Assembly: GCA_030374805.1 (NCBI GenBank)
Contig: JARGSG010000132.1
Coordinates: 1 to 64,000 of the forward strand
DNA: 64,000 nucleotides
DNA from: Gracilaria gracilis
Lineage: Eukaryota > Rhodophyta > Florideophyceae > Gracilariales > Gracilariaceae
Reading direction: 5' to 3'
The notes under the pieces were generated by a model. That model saw nothing but the letters and a program-made list of their open reading frames with translations. It was not told where the DNA came from and made no database searches. Positions 32,875 through 42,381 of this stretch are shown in pieces. Numbering within the stretch: the stretch's first letter is position 1; every line of letters starts with the position of its first letter. The position numbers were made by a program, and so were the translations under genes.

Positions 32875-33519
32875 ATGGACCTTCCTCCTAGATTGGCAAG
32901 GGCACTTAAGCTACACAAAAAAGTTGGTCCGATACACTCTCTGCATGTATTCGACTTTGACGGGACCCTTGTCCGTACGCCCGGTCCACAAGAAGGGAAA
33001 CGGAGGTATATTTTGGAAACAGGAAAAGCATGGACTGGAGGCTGGTGGGGTCGCCCGGGGAGCCTGTTGCCACCCGTTGTAGAGTCACCGTTTCCAGCCT
33101 CTCGAGTGGTACGCACGGTATTCGAGCAGATGGAGGAGGTGATGACGCGCTCGGAAACGGCAGTTGGGGTGGTTGTGACTGGCAGAATACAGCCGGTGAG
33201 GGAGCCAGTACTTCGGATCCTGGATGAAATCTGCATCGCTGCGAAGAATGACACGGTAGCGCCCGGGGAGTCATTTCTCGATCACCAAGCGGTGATCACT
33301 CATCCCGGAGGTCGGCGCACTACACTACAGTTCAAGGAAGACCTGTTTAGGCAGTTGGTGACAGAAGAGCCGCTGGGTTTGTGTCCGCTGAAGGAGCTCC
33401 ATATCTGGGAGGACCGACAGGCACACGCCGAAGCGTTCGCCACTGATCTGAACGACGAGCTGATGAAATTGAAGGCAATCAAGACCACGGTGCACCTCGT
33501 AACACCAGAGACGCCGTAG
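32875..33519 (+). CDS. HAD-superfamily 'Swiss army knife RNA repair-like' protein
   Basis: 214 residues. VFDFDGTLVRTPGP gives the HAD motif I nucleophile and acid/base pair D27/D29. GVVVTGRIQPVREPVLRIL is motif II (T-G-R in place of T-S-x). TTLQFKEDLFRQLV and ELHIWEDRQAHAEAF (W-E-D-R-x-x-H) match the HAD_SAK_1 family (PF10307), found as stand-alone proteins and in fungal and algal multidomain proteins. The family is presumed to act on phosphorylated nucleic-acid ends; the substrate is unproven. The frame is complete with Met at 32875 just before the domain. It has no leader peptide and probably acts in cytosol or nucleus. Confidence 0.8.
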   Translation: MDLPPRLARALKLHKKVGPIHSLHVFDFDGTLVRTPGPQEGKRRYILETGKAWTGGWWGRPGSLLPPVVESPFPASRVVRTVFEQMEEVMTRSETAVGVVVTGRIQPVREPVLRILDEICIAAKNDTVAPGESFLDHQAVITHPGGRRTTLQFKEDLFRQLVTEEPLGLCPLKELHIWEDRQAHAEAFATDLNDELMKLKAIKTTVHLVTPETP

Positions 33520-34128
33520 TGGCGAGGCAGAGTACCAATCGTTCCGAAAGGAGATCAAAGTACTTTCATTATACGTCACGTCGGCCAGACGGTGCTCGGG
33601 AAGCGAACGAGGGCAGCCTGTGGCCAACAGTGGTGTCGCGGCGCCCACAGTGGTGTTGACGGCGTACCGGGGAGCTGAGCGCTTCACGTGATATGATGGG
33701 TATGGGGCCGTCCGTTCTTTGCCGGCTCCAGACAACAGTAAAGTGGCGTGCTGAGACAGTCCCAGCAGGAAGCGTCAAACGCGATGGAGTTGAAAGCTGC
33801 AGAGTCGGTGACCGCGCGGGGGCGTAAGTGCGGGCGGTATTTACTTGGCTTCGCGTTGTTAGCCCTGACAACGAGCGCTTGGCGCGGGCGTGATTGGTGC
33901 ATTCAGGAGCGGTGCACAGGTGGCCAGCCTCCAGCGCGCTCCGTTTTGGATAAAGCGCAGCTGTGCAATCGCGAGTGCCGCTGCATTCGCCGCGTCTGCT
34001 GCGCCTGCGCTCCCCGATCCGCCCACACAGCCCTTCTGTGACCGTTCTGTCCATAGCTCTGACCCTCCTGTACGGGCCGAGCCCCTCCCTCCCGCCCCCC
34101 TCCATCCCGCCGCAGCCTCCCCAAAGCG
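33520..34128. other. GC-rich upstream region of the reticulon gene
   Basis: About 600 bp, pyrimidine-rich near its end (33980-34130). Long minus-strand open frames here come from GC-rich composition and show no family features. Confidence 0.5.
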
Positions 34129-34998
34129 ATGCCCGCTCCCCCCCCGCGCGCTCCTACTTTCCCCTCCTTCATCGATCAAGCGCCCACCGACTCCGCCGCT
34201 CCGAAGACCCCCTCCGCCCCCGATCCCTCCTCGCTCGTCACAATGGATCCTTCCACTCCTGTAGCCTCGCTCTCCACCCCCTCCGCCTCCGAGAGCATCC
34301 CTGCCGTCCCGCTACCGGTCGCCCCCAGCAAGAGCCGCATTCGCGCCGTGCTACTATGGCGCGATCCGAAGGTCACTGGCGTCATCTTCGCCGCCGACAT
34401 GCTTTTCTTCTATCTCACCCTCATTCGCGGCAACTCCGTGCTTTCTGTCTGCGGCCTGTTGTTCGGCCTGTACCTCGTCGGACGCCTCGTCGCCGTCTAC
34501 GTCAACAAGCATATGGGAAATAAGTTTGACAAGTACCTTGCCCGTCCGCCACCATCCACACCTTTGTTCCGACGTGACTCCATGATGCGCGTCGTAGATA
34601 CTATCGTCGAGGAAGGAAATGAGATTGCCGAGCAATTGCGCGACATAATTCACTGTGACAAGCCGGTCGTTGCTGCCAAGTGGTTGTTTGTTGCCTTGAT
34701 CATCTACCAAGCCGGAATGTATTTCTCCATTGTTACCCTTTGCTTCATTGCCTCTCTTGCACTGTTCTCCGTACCGCTTCTGTACGAGAAGAACAAGAAA
34801 CAAGTTGATGACGCCCTGGCGAAGGCCTCCGACACCGCTTCGCGGCACCTGGAGTCTGGACGCCGTGCGGCCGCCGATCGCGCTGTCAAACTTCGTGATG
34901 TTGCCGTGCAAAAGTCCACTCCTTATCTCGAGAAAGCTCCACCAGTTGCCAGGAATCTTGCTGAGAAGATGGGTCTCACGCCGAAGAAGATGCAGTAG
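34129..34998 (+). CDS. Reticulon-family ER membrane-shaping protein
   Basis: 289 residues. A Pro/Ser-rich disordered N-terminus (1-70) is followed by a reticulon homology domain: VLLWRDPKVTGVIFAADMLF opens hydrophobic hairpin 1 (about 73-125), then a loop with IVEEGNEIAEQLRDIIHC. WLFVALIIYQAGMYFSIVTL opens hairpin 2 (about 185-220), ending LYEKNKKQVDDAL. The tail is a charged helix without the KKxx signal. Reticulons curve ER tubules by wedging paired hairpins into the outer leaflet. The better start may be Met39 at 34243 (CACAATGG context), since the preceding residues are low-complexity. Confidence 0.9.
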   Translation: MPAPPPRAPTFPSFIDQAPTDSAAPKTPSAPDPSSLVTMDPSTPVASLSTPSASESIPAVPLPVAPSKSRIRAVLLWRDPKVTGVIFAADMLFFYLTLIRGNSVLSVCGLLFGLYLVGRLVAVYVNKHMGNKFDKYLARPPPSTPLFRRDSMMRVVDTIVEEGNEIAEQLRDIIHCDKPVVAAKWLFVALIIYQAGMYFSIVTLCFIASLALFSVPLLYEKNKKQVDDALAKASDTASRHLESGRRAAADRAVKLRDVAVQKSTPYLEKAPPVARNLAEKMGLTPKKMQ

Positions 34999-36466
34999 AC
35001 AACACCTCCTTCCCATATCTGTTATCTCTCTTAGGTATTGTGGAGTCGATGAACTACACTGTCTGTACACTTGCCGCTCAAAGCGCCTTTCGCATGTACT
35101 GTTCTTTCGCAAGTGCGCTCGCTCAAGCTGTGGGTTGGGCTCTATGTTTCGCAGTAGGTTAAGGGGGGTTTGTCATTTCGTCTTCCATGTAAAGTTAAAG
35201 CATGAATTGAAAGTCTCGTTTCTTTCGTCATTTCTATATGACAAACTTATCAGATCTAAAGACGAATCTAGCAAGGAAGTCCTCGTGCTCCCGTACATCA
35301 AGATCGTCGTTCCGAGGTGCTTCGGCCGGCTTCATTCTGGCTTGGCGGCATATGAAGATATCTCTAATTCAGAATGGATTAAAATCGAAGCCTCTACGAG
35401 GGCAGCAAGCCATTACCTCAAGGCTATAAGGGTAACGAGATACCCTTGGTGAAGTGAAAATAAGTGTTCATGTTAAGAACGGATGAGCATTCTAACTCGT
35501 TCATATGAGCGTAACTGCGACAAGCGATTGTTTGTGTTCTTCAACCAAACCCCTTTTAATTTAGAGAAAGCAGTTTCATTAAGTTTTGGAGGGCTCTCCA
35601 TGTGTAAAATTACTCAACGATAGAGTTAAGCGCCCCTGCCATTATACGGATGCATTAAGTTTGGGCCATGAACGGCCATTTCGTTTTGCTCGGATAAACT
35701 GGGGAACTACACGTACTCTACTGACACCGTGGAGTGACATGCTGCGCCATTGTATTAACTTTTTCTCGCAGAACATGATATGTAAGCCCAAGCACGACGT
35801 CACCACTTCAAGTGAGCCACAATCATCGCCTCACCCAAAGAGGATGAAAGGAGGTATGGAACGAAAGAATGATGCTCAGGAATGCAGATATCAAGGAAAC
35901 ATGGGGTTGAAACGAAGTGTCCGCTCGCGAGAATATCTGGCAGATAGCACACAGCAGCACACAGCAGCCTACAAATTATCGACATGTGCATAGTGTCGAG
36001 TAATTCAGAAAACTGAAATATCTACAATCTTTAGCCCAAACAGAGAAATCGTTGGCTTCTTCCAATACAATTCGCCATTTTGTTCAATTTAGATATCCGC
36101 ACATTTCCGCACCTCAAGTTTTTCTCGATCCGAATTTGGACCAGAGCTTGTTTTGCATATTAACAGATGTATATCTTTCTTCCAATGCATATTGCTTAAA
36201 GTTCTAAGAAATTAGCGCATTGCAGAGTTTATGGTTTTAACCAAAATGTCTAACTAGGGTGTCAGTGCATCAAATACAGCATGCAAAAGGGCAACCTACG
36301 ATCCAGATCACTTTCAGTCAACAGCTGCATGCGGGCGACGGGGCTTGGAATTATCTTCGTCCCCATCAAGTTCAACACAACTTCCATTTCATAACAGGCA
36401 GTATTCCGTTCATAGATTCGAAGAAAAAGCTATTTCTTCACCGCCGGAAGCGATCCTCGATTTGCT
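34999..36466. other. Intergenic stretch, nothing recognised
   Basis: 1.4 kb between reticulon and IMP dehydrogenase. Moderately AT-rich, with only short frames of no recognisable content. The 3' part must contain the IMP dehydrogenase promoter. Confidence 0.5.
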
Positions 36467-38241
36467 ATGGCACCAGTTACCAATGGTTCGATGAACACAA
36501 ATGGACCAAATGTGCAGAGCGAACCTAAGAAGAGTCCCACGTACGTTCCTTACCTACCCTAGAAAACCCCCTCTACATAACTCCACAATCAATCTTGCAG
36601 AAATTGACTCTCTCAGCTACTCTTTTTGCAGACCCGCTTTCCCTCCTGAGGATCTATTTCGCTTTCAAGATGGTGCTGCAGCATTGGACTTTCTGGATTC
36701 CGGGATAGTAAGTTTCTTGCTTGAAGCGTAAAAAGACGATGTATTGAAACTGGAATGTACTGACTATTTCGGCTCTTTGAAACTAGGTTGGTTATACATA
36801 TGGGGACTTTGTGATGTTACCGGGACATATTTATTTCGGTGTCGAAGATGTTTCGCTGAAGACTCGCATAACTCGCAACACTCAAATTCAGCTCCCGCTT
36901 GTCAGTTCACCCATGGACACTGTTACAGAATCCGAGATGGCTATCAATATGGCGTTGCAAGGGGGTATCGGCATCATTCATTACAATAACAGTATTCGAG
37001 AGCAGAAGCGTGAGGTCGATCGTGTAAAGAGATACGAAAACGGCTTCATCACAGACCCGAAGACACTGAGCCCGACAAATACTGTTCGCGACGCCTTAGA
37101 TATCAAGAACCGATACGGATTCATGGGCATTCCTATAACTGAAAGCGGAGGAATGAACAGCAAGTTGGTGGGAATTGTAACAAATCGTGATGTTGAATTC
37201 GTTCGGGACAAGAACACTCCATTGGGTGATATAATGGTTACTGAACTTCAGACCGCGACTGAAGGTTGTTCTCTTGAACTTGCCTATTCCATCCTTAAGG
37301 AGAGCAAGAAGGGCAAGTTACCTATCGTGAACGAGCGCTTCGAGCTTGTTGGCCTCGTTGCGAGAACTGACATTCTGAAGAATCGAGACTTTCCAGAGTC
37401 TTCGAAGGACAAGACCGGGAAGAGACTCCTGTGTGGTGCGTCCATGGGCACGAGGCCAGCGGACAGGGAACGTCTTGATGCATTAGTTGAGGTTGGGGTT
37501 GACGTCATCATGCTGGATTCAAGTCAAGGTGATTCTGTTTACCAGCTGGATATGTTGAAATACATTAAGAATAAGTACCCAGACCTAGAGGTTGTGGCAG
37601 GAAATGTCGTGACACAGAACCAAGCTTACCATCTGATCAAGGCTGGTGCCGACGGTATTCGAATCGGTATGGGAAGTGGATCCATTTGCACGACTCAGGA
37701 AGTAATGGCATGCGGAAGAGCACAAGCAACAGCTGTGTACCGCGTTTCCAAGCTTGCCCGTGAGTTCGATGTACCGTGTATTGCTGACGGGGGGATTTCG
37801 TCGTCCGGACACATTATCAAAGGTCTGGCATGTGGTGCATCCTCTGTCATGATGGGTGGCATGCTTGCCGGCACGGAAGAAAGCCCTGGCGAATATTTCT
37901 ATAAGGACGGTGTTCGCCTAAAGAAATATCGTGGGATGGGAAGTGCTGATGCCATGAGAAAAGGATCCAGCGTGAGATATTTCTCTGAAGATGACCGTAT
38001 TCGAGTCGCTCAGGGAGTATCCGGAGCGGTTGCCGACAAAGGATCCGTGAAGAGATTCCTCCCCTATTTACGCATGGGTGTTAAACATGGGTTCCAAGAC
38101 CTTGGTATCCGAAGCATCACAGAGCTCCACGGTCAGATGTACGACGGAACTCTAAGGTTCCAAGTAAGGACTCCTGCCGCACAGTTAGAGGGTAATGTCC
38201 ATTCTCTATTCACTTATGAAAAGTCGACCCACAGTGGATAG
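36467..38241 (+). CDS. Inosine-5'-monophosphate dehydrogenase (IMPDH), three exons
   Basis: The exons I place are 36467-36540, 36632-36707 and 36787-38241 (534 residues). Introns of 91 and 79 nt have GTACGT/GCAG and GTAAGT/CTAG borders, and phases agree. Residues 1-50 include [20 protein letters not shown]. The TIM barrel then starts [17 protein letters not shown] and [24 protein letters not shown] pair (about 125-240: [35 protein letters not shown]) interrupts it. The catalytic loop is [14 protein letters not shown], with the nucleophilic Cys. The flap [12 protein letters not shown] follows. The enzyme converts IMP to XMP with NAD+, the rate-limiting step of GMP synthesis. Placement of both introns in the first 320 nt fits red-algal genes. 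Confidence 0.95.
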
Positions 38242-39088
38242 AATCGTAAGGCTTCATGTGCCAAGCCACGAGACCAAACCACAATGCTCTCCCAATTTTT
38301 GGCATGAAGCTCATCAAGACGCAGTTTGCTATGGGAAGTGGTCGGTGTTTGAAGTGTTTCGAAGGACCATTTTCAGTAAATGTAGACAATCGGATCTTGG
38401 CTCATTGCTTTAATGCCCTTTTTGCTTGGTTCTTCTCGTGCTGTAGAATCGGTTTGAACACTCTTTCGTCACTGCGTGCACTTTTTTCCACAAGGTGCTC
38501 CTCAGAGACAGGTTCCAAGGTCACATTATAACTCGCCTCAGCCGAGCAAATAGTAATACCGACCGAAAGCCGACATGGCATAACCTATATGTGCCCCTCT
38601 CGCTAACTTTACCGTGTAAACAAAAGAATGTTGTGCGGCGCACACCTTATCGGACCGATATAACATCACAAGGCCACCACGTGTAGGAACGCTACCTCTT
38701 ATTGGGTCAATTTAGCCTCCTGGTAGATGCGTGACGGTGTTTTCCCACGACGGGGAAATGAAAGCCAATGGGTCTCTTATCATACGAAGGTAGCACTCGA
38801 TTACATGATTCGTGAAGGCTTTGAGAGACACGTTCTTGCCACCGAGAGGAGTATCCTTCAATCGTTGGCGTCCTTCTTAGAACGGTTCCGTTTGGGAAGG
38901 CTCAGCAATAGTATAATTCAGTAATCGATTATTTACGAACGACTGCTACGGAGAACAGACGGGATACGAGCCGAGCACACACGGCAAACGGACACACACA
39001 CCATACGGACGCGAAAGTGCTGCACATGCCTTACGTCTCCTGATCCCTCCAAAGGAAACGTTCGTTTTTTTGTCTTGGTGAACTCCCA
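38242..39088. other. Intergenic stretch, nothing recognised
   Basis: About 850 bp between IMP dehydrogenase and the SirB gene on the same strand. No coding or repeat signal seen. Confidence 0.5.
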
Positions 39089-39697
39089 ATGAATCGTGGT
39101 CCTGGACTTGGCAGTACTCCTGCATTCTCTCTCGCAGTCCCACATATAAGGGTATTCACAGGTTCAAATCGATCTTTTCGAAAGGAGTACACGTCCAGAA
39201 AATATTCTAGACTTCTGGAAACACCGAGAAGCAGAAGGACATCAAGGGCTATAGCGCAACCAAAATGCAGATCCTCAATGCCTTTGTCATCGACGAACTC
39301 TTCGTCTGATTCACAAGATAAGCAAGGCAAAAACGATAAAGCCCTTCTTGTCGTGGATCATGGTTCGAAACGAACGAAGGCAAATTCAATGCTAGAGGAA
39401 GTAACACAAGCACTTCAAAACCGAACTAGTATTCCTGTTTATTTCGCTCACATGGAATTGGCCTCCCCTACAATCGCTGAAGGAATGCAAATGTGCGTTC
39501 AAAACGGAGCCAAGCATGTAATTGTCGTACCCTTCTTCCTGTCTCCTGGGCGACATGTTACATCAGATATCCCGCAACTGACAGCCGAAGCTGCGCAGAG
39601 CTTTCCTGATGTTTCATACGAAGTGAGGCCTCCTATCGGCACACATCCTGGGATAATTGAACTGATTCTTGACGGTGCAGGCTTACCTTTCAGCTAG
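39089..39697 (+). CDS. Sirohydrochlorin ferrochelatase SirB/short CbiX, plastid-targeted
   Basis: 202 residues. The first 80 are Arg/Ser-rich with almost no acids until residue 75, like a transit peptide. The single-domain CbiX fold follows: ALLVVDHGSKRTKANSMLEE with the metal-ligand H91, then YFAHMELASPTIAEGM with H121, and VVPFFLSPGRHVTSDIPQL with the conserved SPGRH. The length of the mature part (about 120 residues) matches the short homodimeric plastid SirB of plants and algae, which inserts iron into sirohydrochlorin to make siroheme for nitrite and sulfite reductases. The cobalt alternative cannot be excluded by sequence. It is convergent with the FKBP gene, with stop codons about 85 bp apart. 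Confidence 0.88.
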   Translation: MNRGPGLGSTPAFSLAVPHIRVFTGSNRSFRKEYTSRKYSRLLETPRSRRTSRAIAQPKCRSSMPLSSTNSSSDSQDKQGKNDKALLVVDHGSKRTKANSMLEEVTQALQNRTSIPVYFAHMELASPTIAEGMQMCVQNGAKHVIVVPFFLSPGRHVTSDIPQLTAEAAQSFPDVSYEVRPPIGTHPGIIELILDGAGLPFS

Positions 39698-39782
39698 AGT
39701 TATGACCTTGATCATCGCCTCTTCATCCAAAATTGATGACGTTGTGGTAAACATGGATTTAGATAGGGAAAACGTGAGAGAT

Positions 39783-40544
39783 TTATTTCTTCTTCTTCCC
39801 GCCTTTCTTCCCACCCTTGTTCTTGTTCGCCAGTTTTTCACGGATTGCCGCTGCGCGAGCTGCTTTTCGCTGTCTCTCATCTTCTTTGCGTTGCTCTTCT
39901 TCTTCACGACGCATCTGAGCAATTTCTCGTTCGCGACGAACCGTTTCTAGACGGCTCAAATCCTTTGACGATGTATCCACAATGACAACCTTTTTATGAG
40001 TGGCTCGGACATCTAGTACTTCGATATCGAATTTAAGATCTGAGTCGGGTGGAATATCAGTTGCGCCTTCCTTTCCGTATGCATACGCTGAACTGACCGT
40101 GAGCACAACATGCTCGCCAGCGCGAACTTCCCTGAGCCCTATTTCCAAACCTCTGATTACGGAGGACTTCCCAGAGGGGGGTATATCAAGCTGAACAATC
40201 ATGGTGTAGTTCTGTTCCTTGCTGGAATCGAACTTTTCTCCTGTGGCGACCAAAGTACCTTCGTAATGGAGTTCGACGAATGGTTCTTCTTGAGAGGGCT
40301 TCGGGTTCTGTTCGACAGTTTTCTTGTGTTCGAGAAGAACACCGCGTTGACCGTTAGTTAAATCTATGACACCTGGTGGCAAAGGAGGTAACTCAGGTTT
40401 GCCGTTTCCCGCTCCGGTTGTGTCAGGGAAGTCGTCGATCGTGAGATTCTCTGTGAACTCAAACAGGTCGTCAAGATCTTCGTTCGGAGGTGGCCCCGCT
40501 GCGGGGGTAACGAAATCGTCATCGTCCCAGTTTCCAAGATCCAT
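39783..40544 (-). CDS. FKBP-type peptidyl-prolyl isomerase with basic helical tail
   Basis: 253 residues. An acidic N-terminus (DDDDFVTP-like, residues 1-60) precedes one FKBP domain (about 85-185). It holds PFVELHYEGTLVATGEKFDS, IPPSGKSSVIRGLEIGL (which aligns with the V-I-x-G-W-E region), GEHVVLTVSSAYAYGKEG and DLKFDIEVLDV. The rapamycin-site Trp is Leu/Ile here, as in many divergent FKBPs. A charged helix (200-240) ends in a Lys/Gly run (KNKGGKKGGKKKK), perhaps for RNA or membrane-surface binding. No TPR and no signal peptide, so probably cytosolic or nuclear. Convergent with SirB; divergent from the D-box gene. Confidence 0.88.
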   Translation of the reverse strand: MDLGNWDDDDFVTPAAGPPPNEDLDDLFEFTENLTIDDFPDTTGAGNGKPELPPLPPGVIDLTNGQRGVLLEHKKTVEQNPKPSQEEPFVELHYEGTLVATGEKFDSSKEQNYTMIVQLDIPPSGKSSVIRGLEIGLREVRAGEHVVLTVSSAYAYGKEGATDIPPDSDLKFDIEVLDVRATHKKVVIVDTSSKDLSRLETVRREREIAQMRREEEEQRKEDERQRKAARAAAIREKLANKNKGGKKGGKKKK

Positions 40545-40955
40545 GCCGAGCCTTTGTGAACCCCAGCTTTCGCAGCGTGGCTTACGGTAAGATTCTTTTT
40601 ATCGTGTGCCGCCAGTCGGGGGTGGCGACTCGGAGATGCTTGTGAATGCAGATAGAAAGAATGCGAGGATGGAGCTTTGTTTCATATCAGACTTTATAGC
40701 AAGAACAAACTGGGTGGTTGAGCACTACCGTGTGGTGCCAATGAAGTCGGGCTGCTGCGACAAAGCGCGGTGGTGGTGAAACGAATTGGGCAAGGTGGCG
40801 CATCTTCGGCGTGGCCGCGAACAGCAATGTCCTTCAGCTCGTACTGTAAGTCGTGCACTTGTAATTGAGGTTAACTGATCGCATAAAAGTTTAATTACCT
40901 TCGTAGTAATCCTCCCAGATTGCGTTCTTCAACGGTAACATGGTAACGGCTATCA

Positions 40956-40986
40956 AGTTCATACTATGAAGTTCATAGTATGAACT
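40956..40986. promoter_or_regulatory. Perfect 31-bp palindrome in a divergent promoter
   Basis: AGTTCATACTATGAA, one G, then its exact reverse complement TTCATAGTATGAACT. It lies 150-180 bp upstream of the D-box gene and about 410 bp upstream of the FKBP start. It looks like a binding site for a dimeric regulator or a hairpin; role not known. Confidence 0.7.
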
Positions 40987-41138
40987 GCGCCCGTTCCTGG
41001 TTCACGAGTTGCGACCTTTCGCAGCCTCTCCCGCACCGATGCATATCCATCCATCCTTCTTGACGTGCGAAAACCCTTTTGTTTGGGTCGAGCGCATCGA
41101 CGCTTGAGACAATTAGCCTCCGTACAACCGACGTAGAT

Positions 41139-41768
41139 ATGGAGAACGTGGCACCACAACCGCTGCGCCCTGCTTCACGACCAAGAAAGCCCTTGGCGAA
41201 CCCATCGCGACTCGAGGGAAAGCTAGCACTCCATGATTCTAATCGCAATGGTGCAACCCAAGGCAGGCGAAGAGCCTTGGGCGACATCACGAACCGAGCT
41301 GGTGAACAGAGCAATATCTTTGCTTCGCAGAACCTGAACAAACCTTCTAACACAGCTTCTAAGCTGGATGGAAAGACGACAATTAACGAAAAGGCAATTC
41401 TCAACACTTCTCGTACTTTTCAAATTCCAACTGACCAGTTTGGGCAAGTGCTAGACCCGGAGATTATTCCGGCCCCTGTTCCTGACGCTCCGTACGCTCC
41501 CGTGCTTTTTGACGATGACGAGCTGGAGAGTGCTCGTCGAAGACTAGAAGAGCAAGCGGCGCTGGATGATGATGATAGGTATGACTTCAGGGGGATGCCT
41601 TACGTCAGGACGGAGCTTAAGTTTCAAGAGAAAGTTGAAATGCCGTATGACCCAGTTGAAATGATGAATGAAACGGACGGAGATTTGCTGAGCGTTACTA
41701 ATCTGGACTTGTTCAATCCCGACCAACTCATTCCGAAGACTGAGTTCTCCACCATCGAACTTGCATGA
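41139..41768 (+). CDS. D-box protein, securin-like candidate
   Basis: 209 residues from Met at 41139 (an in-frame Met 20 codons upstream at 41079 is possible). A basic, Pro-rich N-terminus (PLRPASRPRKPLANPSRLEG) is followed by RRRALGDITN (residues 43-52). This is a full destruction box (R-x-x-L-x-x-x-x-N) as in B-type cyclins and securins. The middle holds a DGKTTINEKAI stretch. The C-terminal half is acidic (VLFDDDELESARRRLEEQA, then EMPYDPVEMM). There is no cyclin box, which argues against a cyclin. A small protein with an N-terminal basic D-box part and an acidic C-terminus fits securin (the separase inhibitor degraded by APC/C), whose sequence drifts fast. The function is inferred from plan and motif only. 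Confidence 0.55.
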   Translation: MENVAPQPLRPASRPRKPLANPSRLEGKLALHDSNRNGATQGRRRALGDITNRAGEQSNIFASQNLNKPSNTASKLDGKTTINEKAILNTSRTFQIPTDQFGQVLDPEIIPAPVPDAPYAPVLFDDDELESARRRLEEQAALDDDDRYDFRGMPYVRTELKFQEKVEMPYDPVEMMNETDGDLLSVTNLDLFNPDQLIPKTEFSTIELA

Positions 41769-42100
41769 CGATTCCGTTCAATGGTCCAACGCTTCTGAAA
41801 GCCACTTTGCACTCAAGTGCCTGCAATCACAACAAAAGGCTTCACAGCGGGCTAGACTCATAAATCCTTCTTTGCGTTGAAGGCGTCGTGAAGTTCACCT
41901 AGTAGTCCCACTTCCGAGATGGTGTAATTTATGACGGCCAAGTGAGCAATCAATGCAGAAACAAAACACCGACGCGCCAGTTACGGTGAGTGACTATGTT
42001 AAGAGGTGATGCGCTGGGCTCTATCTCTAATGATACTAGGCACATCGAGAACTAATCGCTTTCTTTAAATTAAGAGCTTATACGTTAGTGTCTGTGGTGC

Positions 42101-42260
42101 ACGACCGTATAGCAGATATAAACACTTCGAGTGGCGGATTAATGGTCTCATCGATACGTAGTTGTCATATTACTCGCCCGACGACCTTACGGCAGATATA
42201 AACACTTCCGGTGCCGTATTGATGATCTCACCGTTTGTAGCTGTCATCTTACTTGTCCTT
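42101..42260. repeat. Two tandem copies of an 80-bp unit
   Basis: The unit at 42101-42180 (ACGACCGTATAGCAGATATA...) is repeated at 42181-42260 (ACGACCTTACGGCAGATATA...) with exactly 80-bp period and roughly 80% identity by eye. It lies in the convergent gap between the D-box gene and FAF2. Confidence 0.8.
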
Positions 42261-42381
42261 CTTTCAAGATGTTCAGGAAGAAAATGCATCAGCATTGGAA
42301 CAACTATTCCCTCATGTAGTCATTCACTTTCTCGACCTCACAAGCTGCACAAACAACTAGATGATTTTACATGCATGCACG

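Noticed and set aside
33569-34179. Minus-strand frames upstream of reticulon
   Set aside because: GC-rich promoter DNA with Arg/Gly-rich translation in two phases; no family features.
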